Part shown: positions 45,201 through 51,797 of the stretch, piece after piece | How positions within the stretch are numbered: position 1 is the first letter of the stretch | Layout of the letters: every line of letters begins with the position of its first letter | Assembly: GCA_949296365.1 (NCBI GenBank) | Contig: CASFPZ010000009.1 | Span: 1-64,000 of the forward strand | Reading direction: 5' to 3' | Source: an uncultured Akkermansia sp. | GTDB lineage: Bacteria > Verrucomicrobiota > Verrucomicrobiia > Verrucomicrobiales > Akkermansiaceae | DNA: 64,000 bases | Program-made: the position numbers and the translations under genes | Notes under the pieces: model-generated | What the model was told of the DNA's origin: nothing | The model's database searches: none | The model's input: the letters and a program-made list of their open reading frames with translations, nothing else

Positions 45201-45646
45201 CCTTCGTAAGCCAGAACAGTCGTATTGAACCAATCGGTAATCCCATTGCCCGCCATATTCATATTCCAGATCAGCTTGGAGTCTTCATCGATGTTGATGG
45301 AAGATTCGGGCCCTTGCATTTTCTGAGTGGTGCCATTGAGCGTCACCTGTGCGCCGTTGAGCGCAGAAATCATGAAATTCCACCCTTCCAGATTCATCTC
45401 GCTAAAGATGTATTCGCCCGCCGCGTTAAATTCCATCCCTCCCCAGTTCTGGCTGCTCCTCCACCCAGGCCCTAATTCAGTATTAGTCGGCGCTTCACCC
45501 TCGGGTACGACCCAGTTGTCATCCCAATTGTGCCAATCGTCGGCTCCAAATTCGCCAGCTCCGCCTTGCCACGACCACATGGCCATCGACGATGAATACG
45601 ACCCCAGTACAGCCGCCAATAAACTTAAAGGTAATCTGAGTTTCAT
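36236..45646 (-). CDS. Giant autotransporter with beta-strand repeat passenger
   Basis: A 3136-residue type Va-like autotransporter. A signal peptide (MKLRLPLSLLAAVLGSYSSSMA) is followed by a huge passenger of autotransporter-associated beta-strand repeats, e.g. GTLALTGANTYTGGTTVRSG and TLTINQDQANTFSGGTRLAN, expected to form a long parallel beta-helix. About the last 290 residues (from PLFNAWIQGNGSYN) form the autotransporter beta-barrel, ending in the required aromatic residue (GLRYNF). No protease or lectin domain is visible in the passenger. Expected role: surface adhesin or glycan contact. The frame is intact over 9.4 kb. The promoter region holds an A13 tract. Confidence 0.93.
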   Translation of the reverse strand: MKLRLPLSLLAAVLGSYSSSMAMWSWQGGAGEFGADDWHNWDDNWVVPEGEAPTNTELGPGWRSSQNWGGMEFNAAGEYIFSEMNLEGWNFMISALNGAQVTLNGTTQKMQGPESSINIDEDSKLIWNMNMAGNGITDWFNTTVLAYEGLVFETGWKGNSSGTNITLGSLGSIHSKASNTNANISCNFSGTLLQYGEEGFSTNAGQYGLASVSFEEDGNYVVYTRRLWSVEGDVDLRVTLGNSNSFSLLDGTDLAASSIELTAGSGSVGQFYLYESGNGEIYVSYGVAADDNLVEYLESTTITWTGDTGTWDGSTTNWENTVGETVSFSDGSLVVFDAEHAGTVTISGEVSPLIMHVTGGEYEFVGADENSSLTLTGSLAISGGAHTTFSGTNDIAGSVSVDGPGTVLTLSSAAAMDIGKLTLFNGATLELQGGTAFAGYTAKENSDGTILLGSGTTMGQLLLEGGSVHGDVNSLGAVSDIRIYASAGNGGKMALSGVWHSTGRMKMVRGNLTISGSDTAIVIDNYFDVGENTSAFINNILMEDGLMVVKGAGSHSGTDFSIQLANWGKTTNFQMNGGELRLARQLTVAEAGSGLFEINDGFAGMEGINMMRNVGSTTSATLNLNGGTLVLGNVGIRERGSDSNTALEKVHVNLNGGTLGASADWTLGVPATLGGYVEFDTTGYSVAAADDLLEYTQGTEGRTITVSGVLSGDGGIVADGAGTLALTGANTYTGGTTVRSGTLTLGSASAIGTGSLKIHRGATVSKTDSFADVALSFSGGSGIAIGAGSGTATLSGMGLTLGESSLVTVDVGALDGMAGSGNALLSVEGAISLSGTGHQIALDGFDVLNPDGYEGTYVLATGTSLEGWTDDMFSSLALDSNISSWYSWDLSASGNNLVLTLTSTGGALTWNGAESSGTWVAGGESVWLLPSGAPSAYEAGRAVVFADLTIGEQGEERTILLEGALNPASISFANDLDSYVLSSESGGSLTGAVNIVKEGTAEVTLATDNSEMSGGTIDLREGTLVVGHANALGNNTVVFAGGVLEIGVADATLSAVEGTDIALQVDGDLSWSATAGLLADKNIVKTGTGTLVLSETSYGNLASSDGGTIELNVASGTATIPTTASLSGHLMKTGEGTLSLGGNSLASSQNLTLDIQGGIVDLSESVTSGDFDINLTNATLRLDYAALTINGVSGQLTMGAASRLILYNGNMWGTTFGMPISVATEENEWASILGTWYGNTTISNPIVGQGNLQITTEHSNILIFSANSSYQGDTAIGPISGGIRLNFTGAIQSDGSITPWGIGDVSLGVVAAPGSTVNGNTQVNVSPSGVSADSVYSVANNISIHATGGNTSLNFSASGTAVLNGMLTVTTEGEYTTTLDGGSELRLAGGLAGSGNLNVFPSSGETDTTISAITLGGDTSGYTGTLASTMAHVKLASTTAFGGSINTGGNNLLVASAPQTIVGSLTLGAGDIVIDSSVLNSAQAALTLGSGVSFDAESFSLTLDNSGNIVPDVDGRYCIVANATEGMTAEQVQWAVELDADIGRFYSFSKIDNAIYLTVAGLTSVLWVGDTDTGNGTWAEGTVGWMDGTVEYSDNKAVSFMDIASSSAVISIGTTGALTVTPESISVSSDSTDYTWEGPGTIGDKEGTQTSLSKVGEATLTINQDQANTFSGGTRLANGRIVLQSVGGLGTGSIVLEGGQLVLDASGEVLTGNALQFNGGTLVYSAGASQDVSGLIDVTNSTGVVNVNVLSGGLSVLSSGSQVSWATDWASIDKDLVLNASLAQDETAGDLQISVGASTDANMTVSQGSLIVQLSGSPTLSGAISGAGNLVLQGGTEVSLTGTYDDFSGNLTMSGSNTTIRLNDSALLANAASISVDGVAWNVGNGSAVLLETAIDVGSGGLVLQGTADQTWTLAGAITGAGNVSLGGEAPSLALTGDLSSFTGSLTVADGKTLALGDGGEATLNANGALSAATAIAGAGNVVVNYANDVVLGAAVGGSVSLTQSGSGSLTLAGGNASTGTLTIDTALSLADGSGWNGVISGEGKLTTLASGDQSLDLEAGELAVEHGGTGTVALVWDDASAQTGSLSVSGGGILDLGGQQLSAEVVMVHGSLVNADNASNLHIRNTGDVDMGGVDGSQILSIEGSGGNITNISGNLTLSEATISIVEGNMDSSTHPGSAAVSLNDADATLTLDSLTVDVQSIESFLRDQRDEYNVCITNGVLAGAIVDDWNLIEFTPWLSDLGYDLMGVEGGNLLIDGRYVDTPYTVFAGETTTLRSPSVLTRYPSIFVNGTLNLNLEDGDVIVFKKLQSDAGMADAQINTGNSVGVTVELNNDGLDSQYAGDIEGAAAIVKTGANRLDIGGNVLAEGSSISVQEGVLTIGGTVTTQDLTVVGTADAPASLSIGGTATVAGTTTVGLEGTLTLNEDLTTGTLQLTDNGRLILNGSNVVLTNAEGSNTIGSNAVITGTGSLTLADGASLSVSGGSKVDAGIIFELGENWTLNAESDMTLAVLDGDNTLSIANGAVITLTGGRDADFRGELVDSSVGTIVKTGSGTQILRDSATGVNLDVRGGVMEINRRNVAEAVPIYNKLTVGSSSGNTAELIVRTDTRASSLLVDNSGTLTLGDADPNRQYAPVTLSLSGNGVFADGASLNTIVPNEEGGIVASGTITLPNQLNLSLVNNGSGSIATADDLLVMKAGGGFLGSDGSALAAGTSLDGWTVTLEKSISLFYSSATIHVAEDGVSLLATPSYNPTNTLLGYAQSDNARAGANLIWHAGIQAGGSNLDKVLSFVMDGINSGNTAGVSQAMAAVVGASVTAVPAAEMADFRNQQQLIRNRMTSMGLNPNYNYEGELPLFNAWIQGNGSYNELDGDGDAPGFRLNTWGGTAGVDANISANTTLGLAVTASYGDLTANGADSLEGDLDSYYVNLFGRYQSGKWGHNLILTGGVHDASTTRTVNVGGHSYQAEGGSDGMSLGAFYEVTRDISLNEDGTALLQPLFTASMAYVDSDDFSESGAGNGGLNVSDLEYMTGSVGLGVRMLGLLGDNLFGREALGEFRVQVVQDFGDDCGEARVGFQAAPGLTQQVRGAEAGRTGLQVGAGLTIPAGDNTSIFLDANADVRSGMTSANGSVGLRYNF

Positions 45647-45708
45647 AAATAGGTCATTAGCTCTCTGTGAAGAATAACAAATTGACCTATCTAGAAAAGT
45701 CGAAATTC

Positions 45709-45721
45709 AAAAAAAAAAAAA
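45709..45721. repeat. A13 homopolymer upstream of the autotransporter gene
   Basis: Thirteen consecutive A (T on the coding strand) lie 63-75 bases upstream of the autotransporter ATG, inside a very AT-rich region that must contain its promoter or leader. Such tracts are prone to slipped-strand changes. Confidence 0.85.
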
Positions 45722-45878
45722 TAAAAACAATCACAACTTATTGATTATCATTGTTTAATATAATTTAAAAAGATTCAACTTGCGCTCAGATATGCTTCCA
45801 TCGAGCCCTCATCCCTCTACCATGAGCGACAAACGTTCATTCGCCACGTTAGGCAACAAGCCAGAAAGACGGCTAGAA

Positions 45879-46730
45879 TTAATCGTTTTTATCGTTGTCT
45901 TGCTGAAAGGAACGGGCTTCAATGATGACCTGCCATCTACGGGCAATCCAAGGGCGCACCAAGCCATAGAGAAGATAGACGCAAAAAATGACAGCCGGCA
46001 TCACCCAAGGGAAGTAAAAAAGAGCTACAACAGCAAACGACGCAACGATAATACCTGATACCGTACCTTTAGTCGTGAAATTAATGTGTTTGAAACTAGG
46101 GTAAATGACTCGACTCATCATGAGAATAGAAATGCCTACCATCGCGGCGGCAAGAACATATTTCCAGAGCCCCAAGTCAATTTCCGTCCTGTAGAGATGG
46201 ATAATCAGGTACATTGTCGACACAATCGTACCAGCTGCCATCGGAACAGGGAGGCCGACAAAATTGGTAGTTTGGCCCGTTTTGCGGGGCATCATTGCCA
46301 TACAGTTGAAGCGGGCAAGGCGCAACCCCGCGCAGAGAAGATAAAGGGCAGCAATTCCCCAGGCAATACCTGGGTAAGGGATACTGAACAAAACAGCTTT
46401 GGAAAGGAGGAGAGCCGGAGCAATACCAAAAGACACAATGTCAGCCAAAGAATCGAATTCGCGACCAAATGGGCCCTCCTGCCCGCTCATGCGGGCAATG
46501 CGCCCGTCCAGCAAATCAAAAAGACATGAAGCAAAGATGAAATAGGTAGCCTGCTGATACAAGGAGTATGCCGCCTGGAACTGGTAACCAGACTCCTGAG
46601 TCGTGCTTCCAGCGACCATTCCTTGAAGAATAGTCATAATCGCAAAGAAACCGCACAGGAGATTACCAGCCGTGAAGAGATTGGGCAGAATAGGGATTTC
46701 AGGTTCATCCGGAATAATCAACTTTTGCAT
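45879..46730 (-). CDS. pssA: CDP-diacylglycerol-serine O-phosphatidyltransferase
   Basis: A 283-residue membrane enzyme making phosphatidylserine from CDP-diacylglycerol and serine. The CDP-alcohol phosphotransferase motif is complete: in DLLDGRIARMSG and GREFDSLADIVSFG the DG, AR, G, D and D fall at family spacing. Six to eight membrane helices follow, consistent with the PssA class II type. The N-terminus (MQKLIIPDEPEIPILPNLFTAGNLLCG) has the usual PNLFTxGNL. It lies 45 bases behind alaS on the same strand, so co-transcription is possible. Confidence 0.93.
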   Translation of the reverse strand: MQKLIIPDEPEIPILPNLFTAGNLLCGFFAIMTILQGMVAGSTTQESGYQFQAAYSLYQQATYFIFASCLFDLLDGRIARMSGQEGPFGREFDSLADIVSFGIAPALLLSKAVLFSIPYPGIAWGIAALYLLCAGLRLARFNCMAMMPRKTGQTTNFVGLPVPMAAGTIVSTMYLIIHLYRTEIDLGLWKYVLAAAMVGISILMMSRVIYPSFKHINFTTKGTVSGIIVASFAVVALFYFPWVMPAVIFCVYLLYGLVRPWIARRWQVIIEARSFQQDNDKND

Positions 46731-46775
46731 CGCCGTTCAGGTTTGGGGGATCCATTCGAGAGGACACAACGTCCA

Positions 46776-49592
46776 TCAAAGGGCGAAAGCCTTTTTTGCG
46801 GCCTCTTCCAGAGAAGCCATCGCCTTTCTGTCAGGGACAGAACCGCGAGCCATCTCCGGGCGTCCGCCACCACCGCCGCCAGCCATGACCGCCAGCGATT
46901 GAAGCAACTTGCCAGCCATCAACCCTTTTTCACGGGCCAACGTACCGCAATATGAACCTAAAAGCAAGCAAGAACCATCGTCAACAATCAAAAATGCACT
47001 ACCAGCGTAGTGTTTCTTTTTCAAACCGTTGAGAAGTTCCTGCAATAAGTCGCTGGAACCCGACACCGTTGCGACAAGCAACTCAGGGTAGTCAGGCAAC
47101 CACGTTGCCAACAACTTGTCGGCCTGACTTGCAGCAGCAGCGGCCTGAACTTTCTTGACCTTCTTAGCAGCCTCGATCGCGATCGACTTCATCGAATCAG
47201 CCACTTGGCAAAAACGGGCAAAGCATTCGTTAATTTCGTGGATTTCGCGAGCTGCCAAAGCCTTGAGAGCCGGTTTGTCGTCCAGTTTTGGCAACTTAAA
47301 GGGGGCAATTCCAAGATCCTGAAGCTTGCCATTGGCTTCTTGGGCTTTTTGGAAGTCTTCGTAGAATTCGCGACCTTTTTGGGCAACTTGTTCTTTAACA
47401 AGCTCGACCGCCGCCTCACCCGTCATTGCTTCGATGCGGCGCACGCCCGAGGCAATGGCACCCTCGCTCTTGATTTTGAAGAGGCCAATATTCTTTGTAT
47501 TGTCGATGTGGGTACCGCCGCACAATTCCATGCTAATGCCGTCAAGCAAATCGTTTTGGCCGCCGACTTGCACGACGCGGACGACATCGCCATACTTATC
47601 GCCAAAGAACTGAGCAATATCGCCGTGTTTCTTGATTTCGGCATAGGGGCGTTCCGTGCAGAAGACAGGCAGGCCTTGTTGGATCCATTCGTTGACACGT
47701 TCTTCCACAGCACGCGTTTGGGCAGGAGTCAATGCCGAGCTCTGGAAATCAAAACGCAGGCGGTCTTCATCAACGAGCGATCCTTGTTGTGAGGCCGTCG
47801 AGCTGACAATTTCCCGCAATGCTTTGTGAAGAAGGTGAGTCGCCGTATGGTTGGCTTCGATGCGACGGCGGCGAGCCGAATCGATCGTCAATCGTACTTC
47901 ATCGCCCGGTTTCAAGTCGAGTTGATCAGCCTCGACGACGTGAGCGCGAGCCTGGCCGATTTGCTGGACTGCGGCAATAGCATACGTATTACCCAACCAC
48001 TCGAGAACGCCGGAATCGGACACCTGACCGCCCATTTCGGCATAAAACGGACTCTTGTCGGTAATGACAAATTGGCAATGTTCACCGGGGACGATTTCCT
48101 TCACCACCGCCCGGCATGAATCTTCAGCATAGCCAACAAATTCGGTCGCGACATCAGTCTTGAGGTCGAGAGCGCGAACGATTTCGCTCTTGCGAGCCAG
48201 GCGGGCGCGTTCGCGTTGCGCTTCCATCAATTCATCGAAACGGGTCATGTCGAGTTCAAGGCCGCGTTCACGAGCCATCAGCGCAGTCAAATCGACCGGG
48301 AAGCCGAAGGTGTCGTAAAGTTTGAACGCAAAATCGCCACTAACACTATTCGACTTCGCCACCTCTTCATCAAAGAGTTCGAGGCCGCGATCGAGCGTCT
48401 CATTGAAACTCGTTTCTTCCGTCGTCAGCACAAGTTTGATCGTCTGGCAGCGTTCGACAAGTTCCGGGAACGTTTGACCAAATGATTCGACGAGCGTGTC
48501 AACCAGCTCCGCCATGAACGGTTTGGTAAAGCCAAGGGTACGGCCATAACGCACAGCGCGGCGCAGAATGCGGCGGAGGACGTAGTTACGGCCATTGTTG
48601 CCCGGGATAATGCCGTCGGCAATTGAAAAACAAAGCGTGCGAATATGATCAGCAATAACGCGGAAAGCGATAGCTTCTTGCATGGCGGAATCCATCGCCT
48701 GCCCGGGTTGGGCGGGATAAATATCCTGATAGGTTTTGCCAGAAAGTTGTTCTAGTTTCTGGAAAATCGGACGGAATACATCCGTTGCGTAATTGGAAAT
48801 GCGTCCCGAAAAATCCTTGAAACCATTCGTACACTGCATAATCGAGCAGGCACGCTCAAAGCCCATGCCCGTATCGACATGCCGGGCAGGCAGGTCGCGG
48901 AACGTGCCGTCTTTTTCAGCATTGTACTGGATGAACACAAGGTTCCAGATCTCGATGCACTTGTCGGAGCCTTGGTTAACCAAGCAACCCAGGGTATCTC
49001 CGTTTACGGTCAAGTCGGCGTGAAGTTCAGAACAAGGGCCGCAGGGGCCAGTCTCGCCCATCATCCAGAAGTTGTCGTGAACATTGCCATGGACAATGTG
49101 GACTTGAGGATCCAGGCCGCGGGAACGGAACAAAGCCGCCCAGGCATCCCAGGCCTCCTGGTCAAATTCGCCCGGATCGTTTTGATCCTTGTTAGGAGCA
49201 TAGACAGTAGCGTACAAACGCTCGGCCGGGAACCCCCAACGCTCGACCACAAGCTCCCAGCTCCACTGGATGGCTTCCTTTTTGAAATAATCGCCAAACG
49301 ACCAGTTACCGAGCATTTCGAAAAACGTGTGGTGGTACGTGTCGTACCCGACGTCTTCCAAATCGTTGTGCTTGCCCCCGGCTCGGATGCACTTTTGCGT
49401 GTCAGTTGCGCGAGCGGGCTTCCAGGGGGGAGTCCATACCCCCAGGAAATACGGCACAAACTGGTTCATCCCAGCATTGGTAAACAACAAACCCGGACTC
49501 TGCGGCAGCAAAGAAGCCGAAGGAACGATCGTATGCTGCTTTTCATGGAAAAAATCGAGAAAACTCTTTCGTATTTCGTTTGCTGTCATCAT
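46776..49592 (-). CDS. alaS: Alanine-tRNA ligase
   Basis: A 938-residue class II synthetase (ATG at 49592, or the next codon). The aminoacylation domain begins MTANEIRKSFLDFF and has LLFTNAGMNQFVPYFLG and the motif 2 region RAGGKHNDLEDVG. The editing domain follows with the zinc-binding HTATHLLH and CGGTHIDNTKNIG, which clear mischarged Ser/Gly-tRNA(Ala). The C-terminal DHHA1-like domain includes AGGGGGGRPEMARG. All domains are present at normal length. It charges tRNA-Ala in the cytoplasm. Confidence 0.97.
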   Translation of the reverse strand: MMTANEIRKSFLDFFHEKQHTIVPSASLLPQSPGLLFTNAGMNQFVPYFLGVWTPPWKPARATDTQKCIRAGGKHNDLEDVGYDTYHHTFFEMLGNWSFGDYFKKEAIQWSWELVVERWGFPAERLYATVYAPNKDQNDPGEFDQEAWDAWAALFRSRGLDPQVHIVHGNVHDNFWMMGETGPCGPCSELHADLTVNGDTLGCLVNQGSDKCIEIWNLVFIQYNAEKDGTFRDLPARHVDTGMGFERACSIMQCTNGFKDFSGRISNYATDVFRPIFQKLEQLSGKTYQDIYPAQPGQAMDSAMQEAIAFRVIADHIRTLCFSIADGIIPGNNGRNYVLRRILRRAVRYGRTLGFTKPFMAELVDTLVESFGQTFPELVERCQTIKLVLTTEETSFNETLDRGLELFDEEVAKSNSVSGDFAFKLYDTFGFPVDLTALMARERGLELDMTRFDELMEAQRERARLARKSEIVRALDLKTDVATEFVGYAEDSCRAVVKEIVPGEHCQFVITDKSPFYAEMGGQVSDSGVLEWLGNTYAIAAVQQIGQARAHVVEADQLDLKPGDEVRLTIDSARRRRIEANHTATHLLHKALREIVSSTASQQGSLVDEDRLRFDFQSSALTPAQTRAVEERVNEWIQQGLPVFCTERPYAEIKKHGDIAQFFGDKYGDVVRVVQVGGQNDLLDGISMELCGGTHIDNTKNIGLFKIKSEGAIASGVRRIEAMTGEAAVELVKEQVAQKGREFYEDFQKAQEANGKLQDLGIAPFKLPKLDDKPALKALAAREIHEINECFARFCQVADSMKSIAIEAAKKVKKVQAAAAASQADKLLATWLPDYPELLVATVSGSSDLLQELLNGLKKKHYAGSAFLIVDDGSCLLLGSYCGTLAREKGLMAGKLLQSLAVMAGGGGGGRPEMARGSVPDRKAMASLEEAAKKAFAL

Positions 49593-49690
49593 GGCAATGT
49601 TGGAAATGGCGGTGCGATTATGCCCGGATTATCTCGTTAGTAAACCGCAAATTCCGTGTTTCTGGTCGTAACTCGTTCCTTGTTGCTCCA

Positions 49691-51016
49691 TTATCGAACA
49701 ACCAGGCGGCCTTCAGCCAAGCTGTACTCGAAGAATGGGCACCAATTGTCGAGCCTACACGGCTTACCCTGAATCCCAACCTGCACAGATTCCCCCTGCG
49801 AATCCCGCAAACAACCACGAGCCCCGGTTTGCGGGCCACTCGGCACGCGCTCGTTCAACCTTATCTGCTTGTTCAACGTCATTCCATACCTGACAAAACA
49901 ACTCTGCGGATTTTCATCAACAGTAATGCACACCGTTTTTGCCCCTTTTAAGGCAACAGACGAAATAGAACGCGGTTTGCCATCAGCACCAACCACTGAG
50001 AATCCGCAATTGCCAGGGTCGACAACTGTTTGGACGTCGAGAACGAGCGGTTCGACCGGTACGTAAAAGAGCATGAAAATATCCCACTTATCCTTATTTT
50101 TGCGGACAATGTGTTTTACGGGATGCACTGGCAACCAACGTTCGCCATCCACGATTGTCTTTTTCATCACATAGGCAATGTGTGCGCCATACCATTTGGA
50201 CGAAGCCGCAGTCAGGTGAACTCCATCTTTGGCATAAGGGAAGTGGTACATCGGCGTCGTCATCACGTAGCGAGTTTCGGGATTAAGGGCCATGTCGAGT
50301 TGGGCCAGAGCAATCGTCGGGTAATCGGTGGGATTGTAAGGATAATAGTTCAAATGCGAAGCAACCTGATACCCGAAGCAATAGAGATCGTTCTTCTGCT
50401 TTGTGATTTTTTTGACGTCTTTGTTAAGGTCTTTAATCAGGTCAACCATTAATTTCTCATACCAAGCAGCGTCTTTCTTGTTCATCTGGTCAGTCTCGCC
50501 CTGTGTCCAAATGAATCCAGGCATGGAAAAGGTTTTTTTCTCAGCTTCAGCCAATTTCTTGCCTTGCGTGGCATCTTCAAGCGTCCATTTGTAGGGATCC
50601 GTCCCGCGGACAAGCGCGGTTATGCTGCACCCGCCAATGCCATTGGCCGAGCCTAACACCTGTACTCGTTCAGCAAGCTGGGCCGACTTGGGATCCTGTG
50701 CCAAGAAATGCGTTAGGAATTCAGCAGTTCCAGCCACCGGGGTTTCGCCGCGGTGGTTGTCTGGAGACGGCGCTTCCACCAATGGGACGAATTGGCTTCG
50801 GTCGTGGGTTGTTTCGTAGGGGCGAATGCCACCGGGAAACATCACGTGATTGTATGGTTGCTTGTTCGACACAACCGGCACGGCGGTCCACCCTACCGAC
50901 AGCGACTGGCCCATCGACGTTACGTAGTTGACATCCGTCAAATCAGAGGCTTCCGCTTGCAGCCATGTTGCGCCCATGCACAAGCCAGCCAATAATGTCT
51001 TTGATAAAGTCTTCAT
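49691..51016 (-). CDS. Secreted SGNH-type esterase (sialate O-acetylesterase-like domain)
   Basis: A 441-residue exported protein from the ATG at 51016, which gives a signal peptide (MKTLSKTLLAGLCMGATWLQA). The SASA/SGNH pattern is present: block I GQSLSVGW with the nucleophile serine, FIWTQGETDQM for the conserved block with E, and DGVHLTAASSKWYGA with the Asp-His pair. The C-terminal ~120 residues look like a beta-sandwich. Enzymes of this family remove acetyl groups from sialic acids or plant polysaccharides. In this genome de-acetylation of mucin glycans is a reasonable guess. It is not an operon partner of the prepilin upstream: a terminator lies between. Confidence 0.8.
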   Translation of the reverse strand: MKTLSKTLLAGLCMGATWLQAEASDLTDVNYVTSMGQSLSVGWTAVPVVSNKQPYNHVMFPGGIRPYETTHDRSQFVPLVEAPSPDNHRGETPVAGTAEFLTHFLAQDPKSAQLAERVQVLGSANGIGGCSITALVRGTDPYKWTLEDATQGKKLAEAEKKTFSMPGFIWTQGETDQMNKKDAAWYEKLMVDLIKDLNKDVKKITKQKNDLYCFGYQVASHLNYYPYNPTDYPTIALAQLDMALNPETRYVMTTPMYHFPYAKDGVHLTAASSKWYGAHIAYVMKKTIVDGERWLPVHPVKHIVRKNKDKWDIFMLFYVPVEPLVLDVQTVVDPGNCGFSVVGADGKPRSISSVALKGAKTVCITVDENPQSCFVRYGMTLNKQIRLNERVPSGPQTGARGCLRDSQGESVQVGIQGKPCRLDNWCPFFEYSLAEGRLVVR

Positions 51017-51035
51017 ATTATGTTTATTGCCAATA

Positions 51036-51071
51036 TAAAAACGCAGCAAAGAACGCTGGGTACTTTGCTGC
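51036..51071 (-). terminator. Rho-independent terminator of the prepilin gene
   Basis: Read on the minus strand, GCAGCAAAG and CTTTGCTGC (51063-51071 and 51043-51051) form a perfect 9-pair stem followed by a T-rich run (51036-51041 are A on the plus strand). It ends only 20 bases before the start codon of the next gene. Confidence 0.9.
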
Positions 51072-51103
51072 ATAGGGATTTCAGAAAAAGACGAATCGTG
51101 TTA

Positions 51104-51730
51104 TTACTTCCAGGAATAGACGTTGTCTTCAATAGAGGCTTGTACCGAAATTTTACCATCTCCATGGCTACCTTCGCCATCGGGGCCAGTTCCATAGGCA
51201 ATCACGCGCTGGATAATTGGGCGATCGAGATTTTTCTTAGCTGTTGGGTCCTGGATTTCTCCATCACCGTCAACGTCGATCATCACGTAGTAGGGTTTGC
51301 CCCAAGGATCGTACAAACCAACCTCACGACCAGAGAAATACAGGCCACCGCGAGGGGTATCGACAGTCGTTGCGCTAAGATAAGGCTTACGCTGAGTATT
51401 CACGCGATCCAAATCCGAGTTTTCACGATTGAGCAAAATCGAGATCAACTGTGACTTATCATCATAGGCCGACGTCACCACGATGTCCTTATCGCCTACT
51501 TTATACATAGGGTCGAGCGGCAGGACACCTTGGTGATCCATGATGAAATTGTTAACAGCCTGCACGATATCGGTACAGTCTTTCTGGGCTTGACGAGCTC
51601 TAGCCTTGTTGATCGAACTCTGAGCAGTCACGAAAGCGACGCTGGCGAGAGTCACGATAATTGAGATAACGACCAGAAGTTCGACAAGAGTAAAACCGCG
51701 ATGGCGTCTGAATGAAGAGGAGAGTTTCAT
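51104..51730 (-). CDS. Type II secretion/pseudopilin-like prepilin
   Basis: A 208-residue protein from the ATG at 51730. The class III prepilin signal RRHRGFTLVELLVVISII is perfect, with cleavage by PilD expected between G and F and glutamate at +5. The membrane helix/coiled coil is followed by a globular part with YDPWGKPYYVMIDVDGDGEI, similar to the calcium-binding region of GspG-type major pseudopilins. Single prepilin genes of this type are common in Verrucomicrobiota. No secretion-system genes are adjacent, so its machine cannot be named. Confidence 0.88.
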   Translation of the reverse strand: MKLSSSFRRHRGFTLVELLVVISIIVTLASVAFVTAQSSINKARARQAQKDCTDIVQAVNNFIMDHQGVLPLDPMYKVGDKDIVVTSAYDDKSQLISILLNRENSDLDRVNTQRKPYLSATTVDTPRGGLYFSGREVGLYDPWGKPYYVMIDVDGDGEIQDPTAKKNLDRPIIQRVIAYGTGPDGEGSHGDGKISVQASIEDNVYSWK

Positions 51731-51797
51731 ATTCGTTCCCACAATAAACCAATTATCATGCAGGGCAAGAGGAAAGAGAGCTTCACGCAGGAATTTT

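Noticed and set aside
36395..45677. Many long plus-strand frames opposite the autotransporter gene (up to 192 codons)
   Set aside because: They are mirror frames of the repetitive Gly/Ser/Thr-rich passenger; the minus-strand frame is intact and has a signal peptide and a barrel.
45780..46058. Plus-strand frame antisense to the end of pssA
   Set aside because: Composition is that of a shadow frame and pssA is clear on the other strand.
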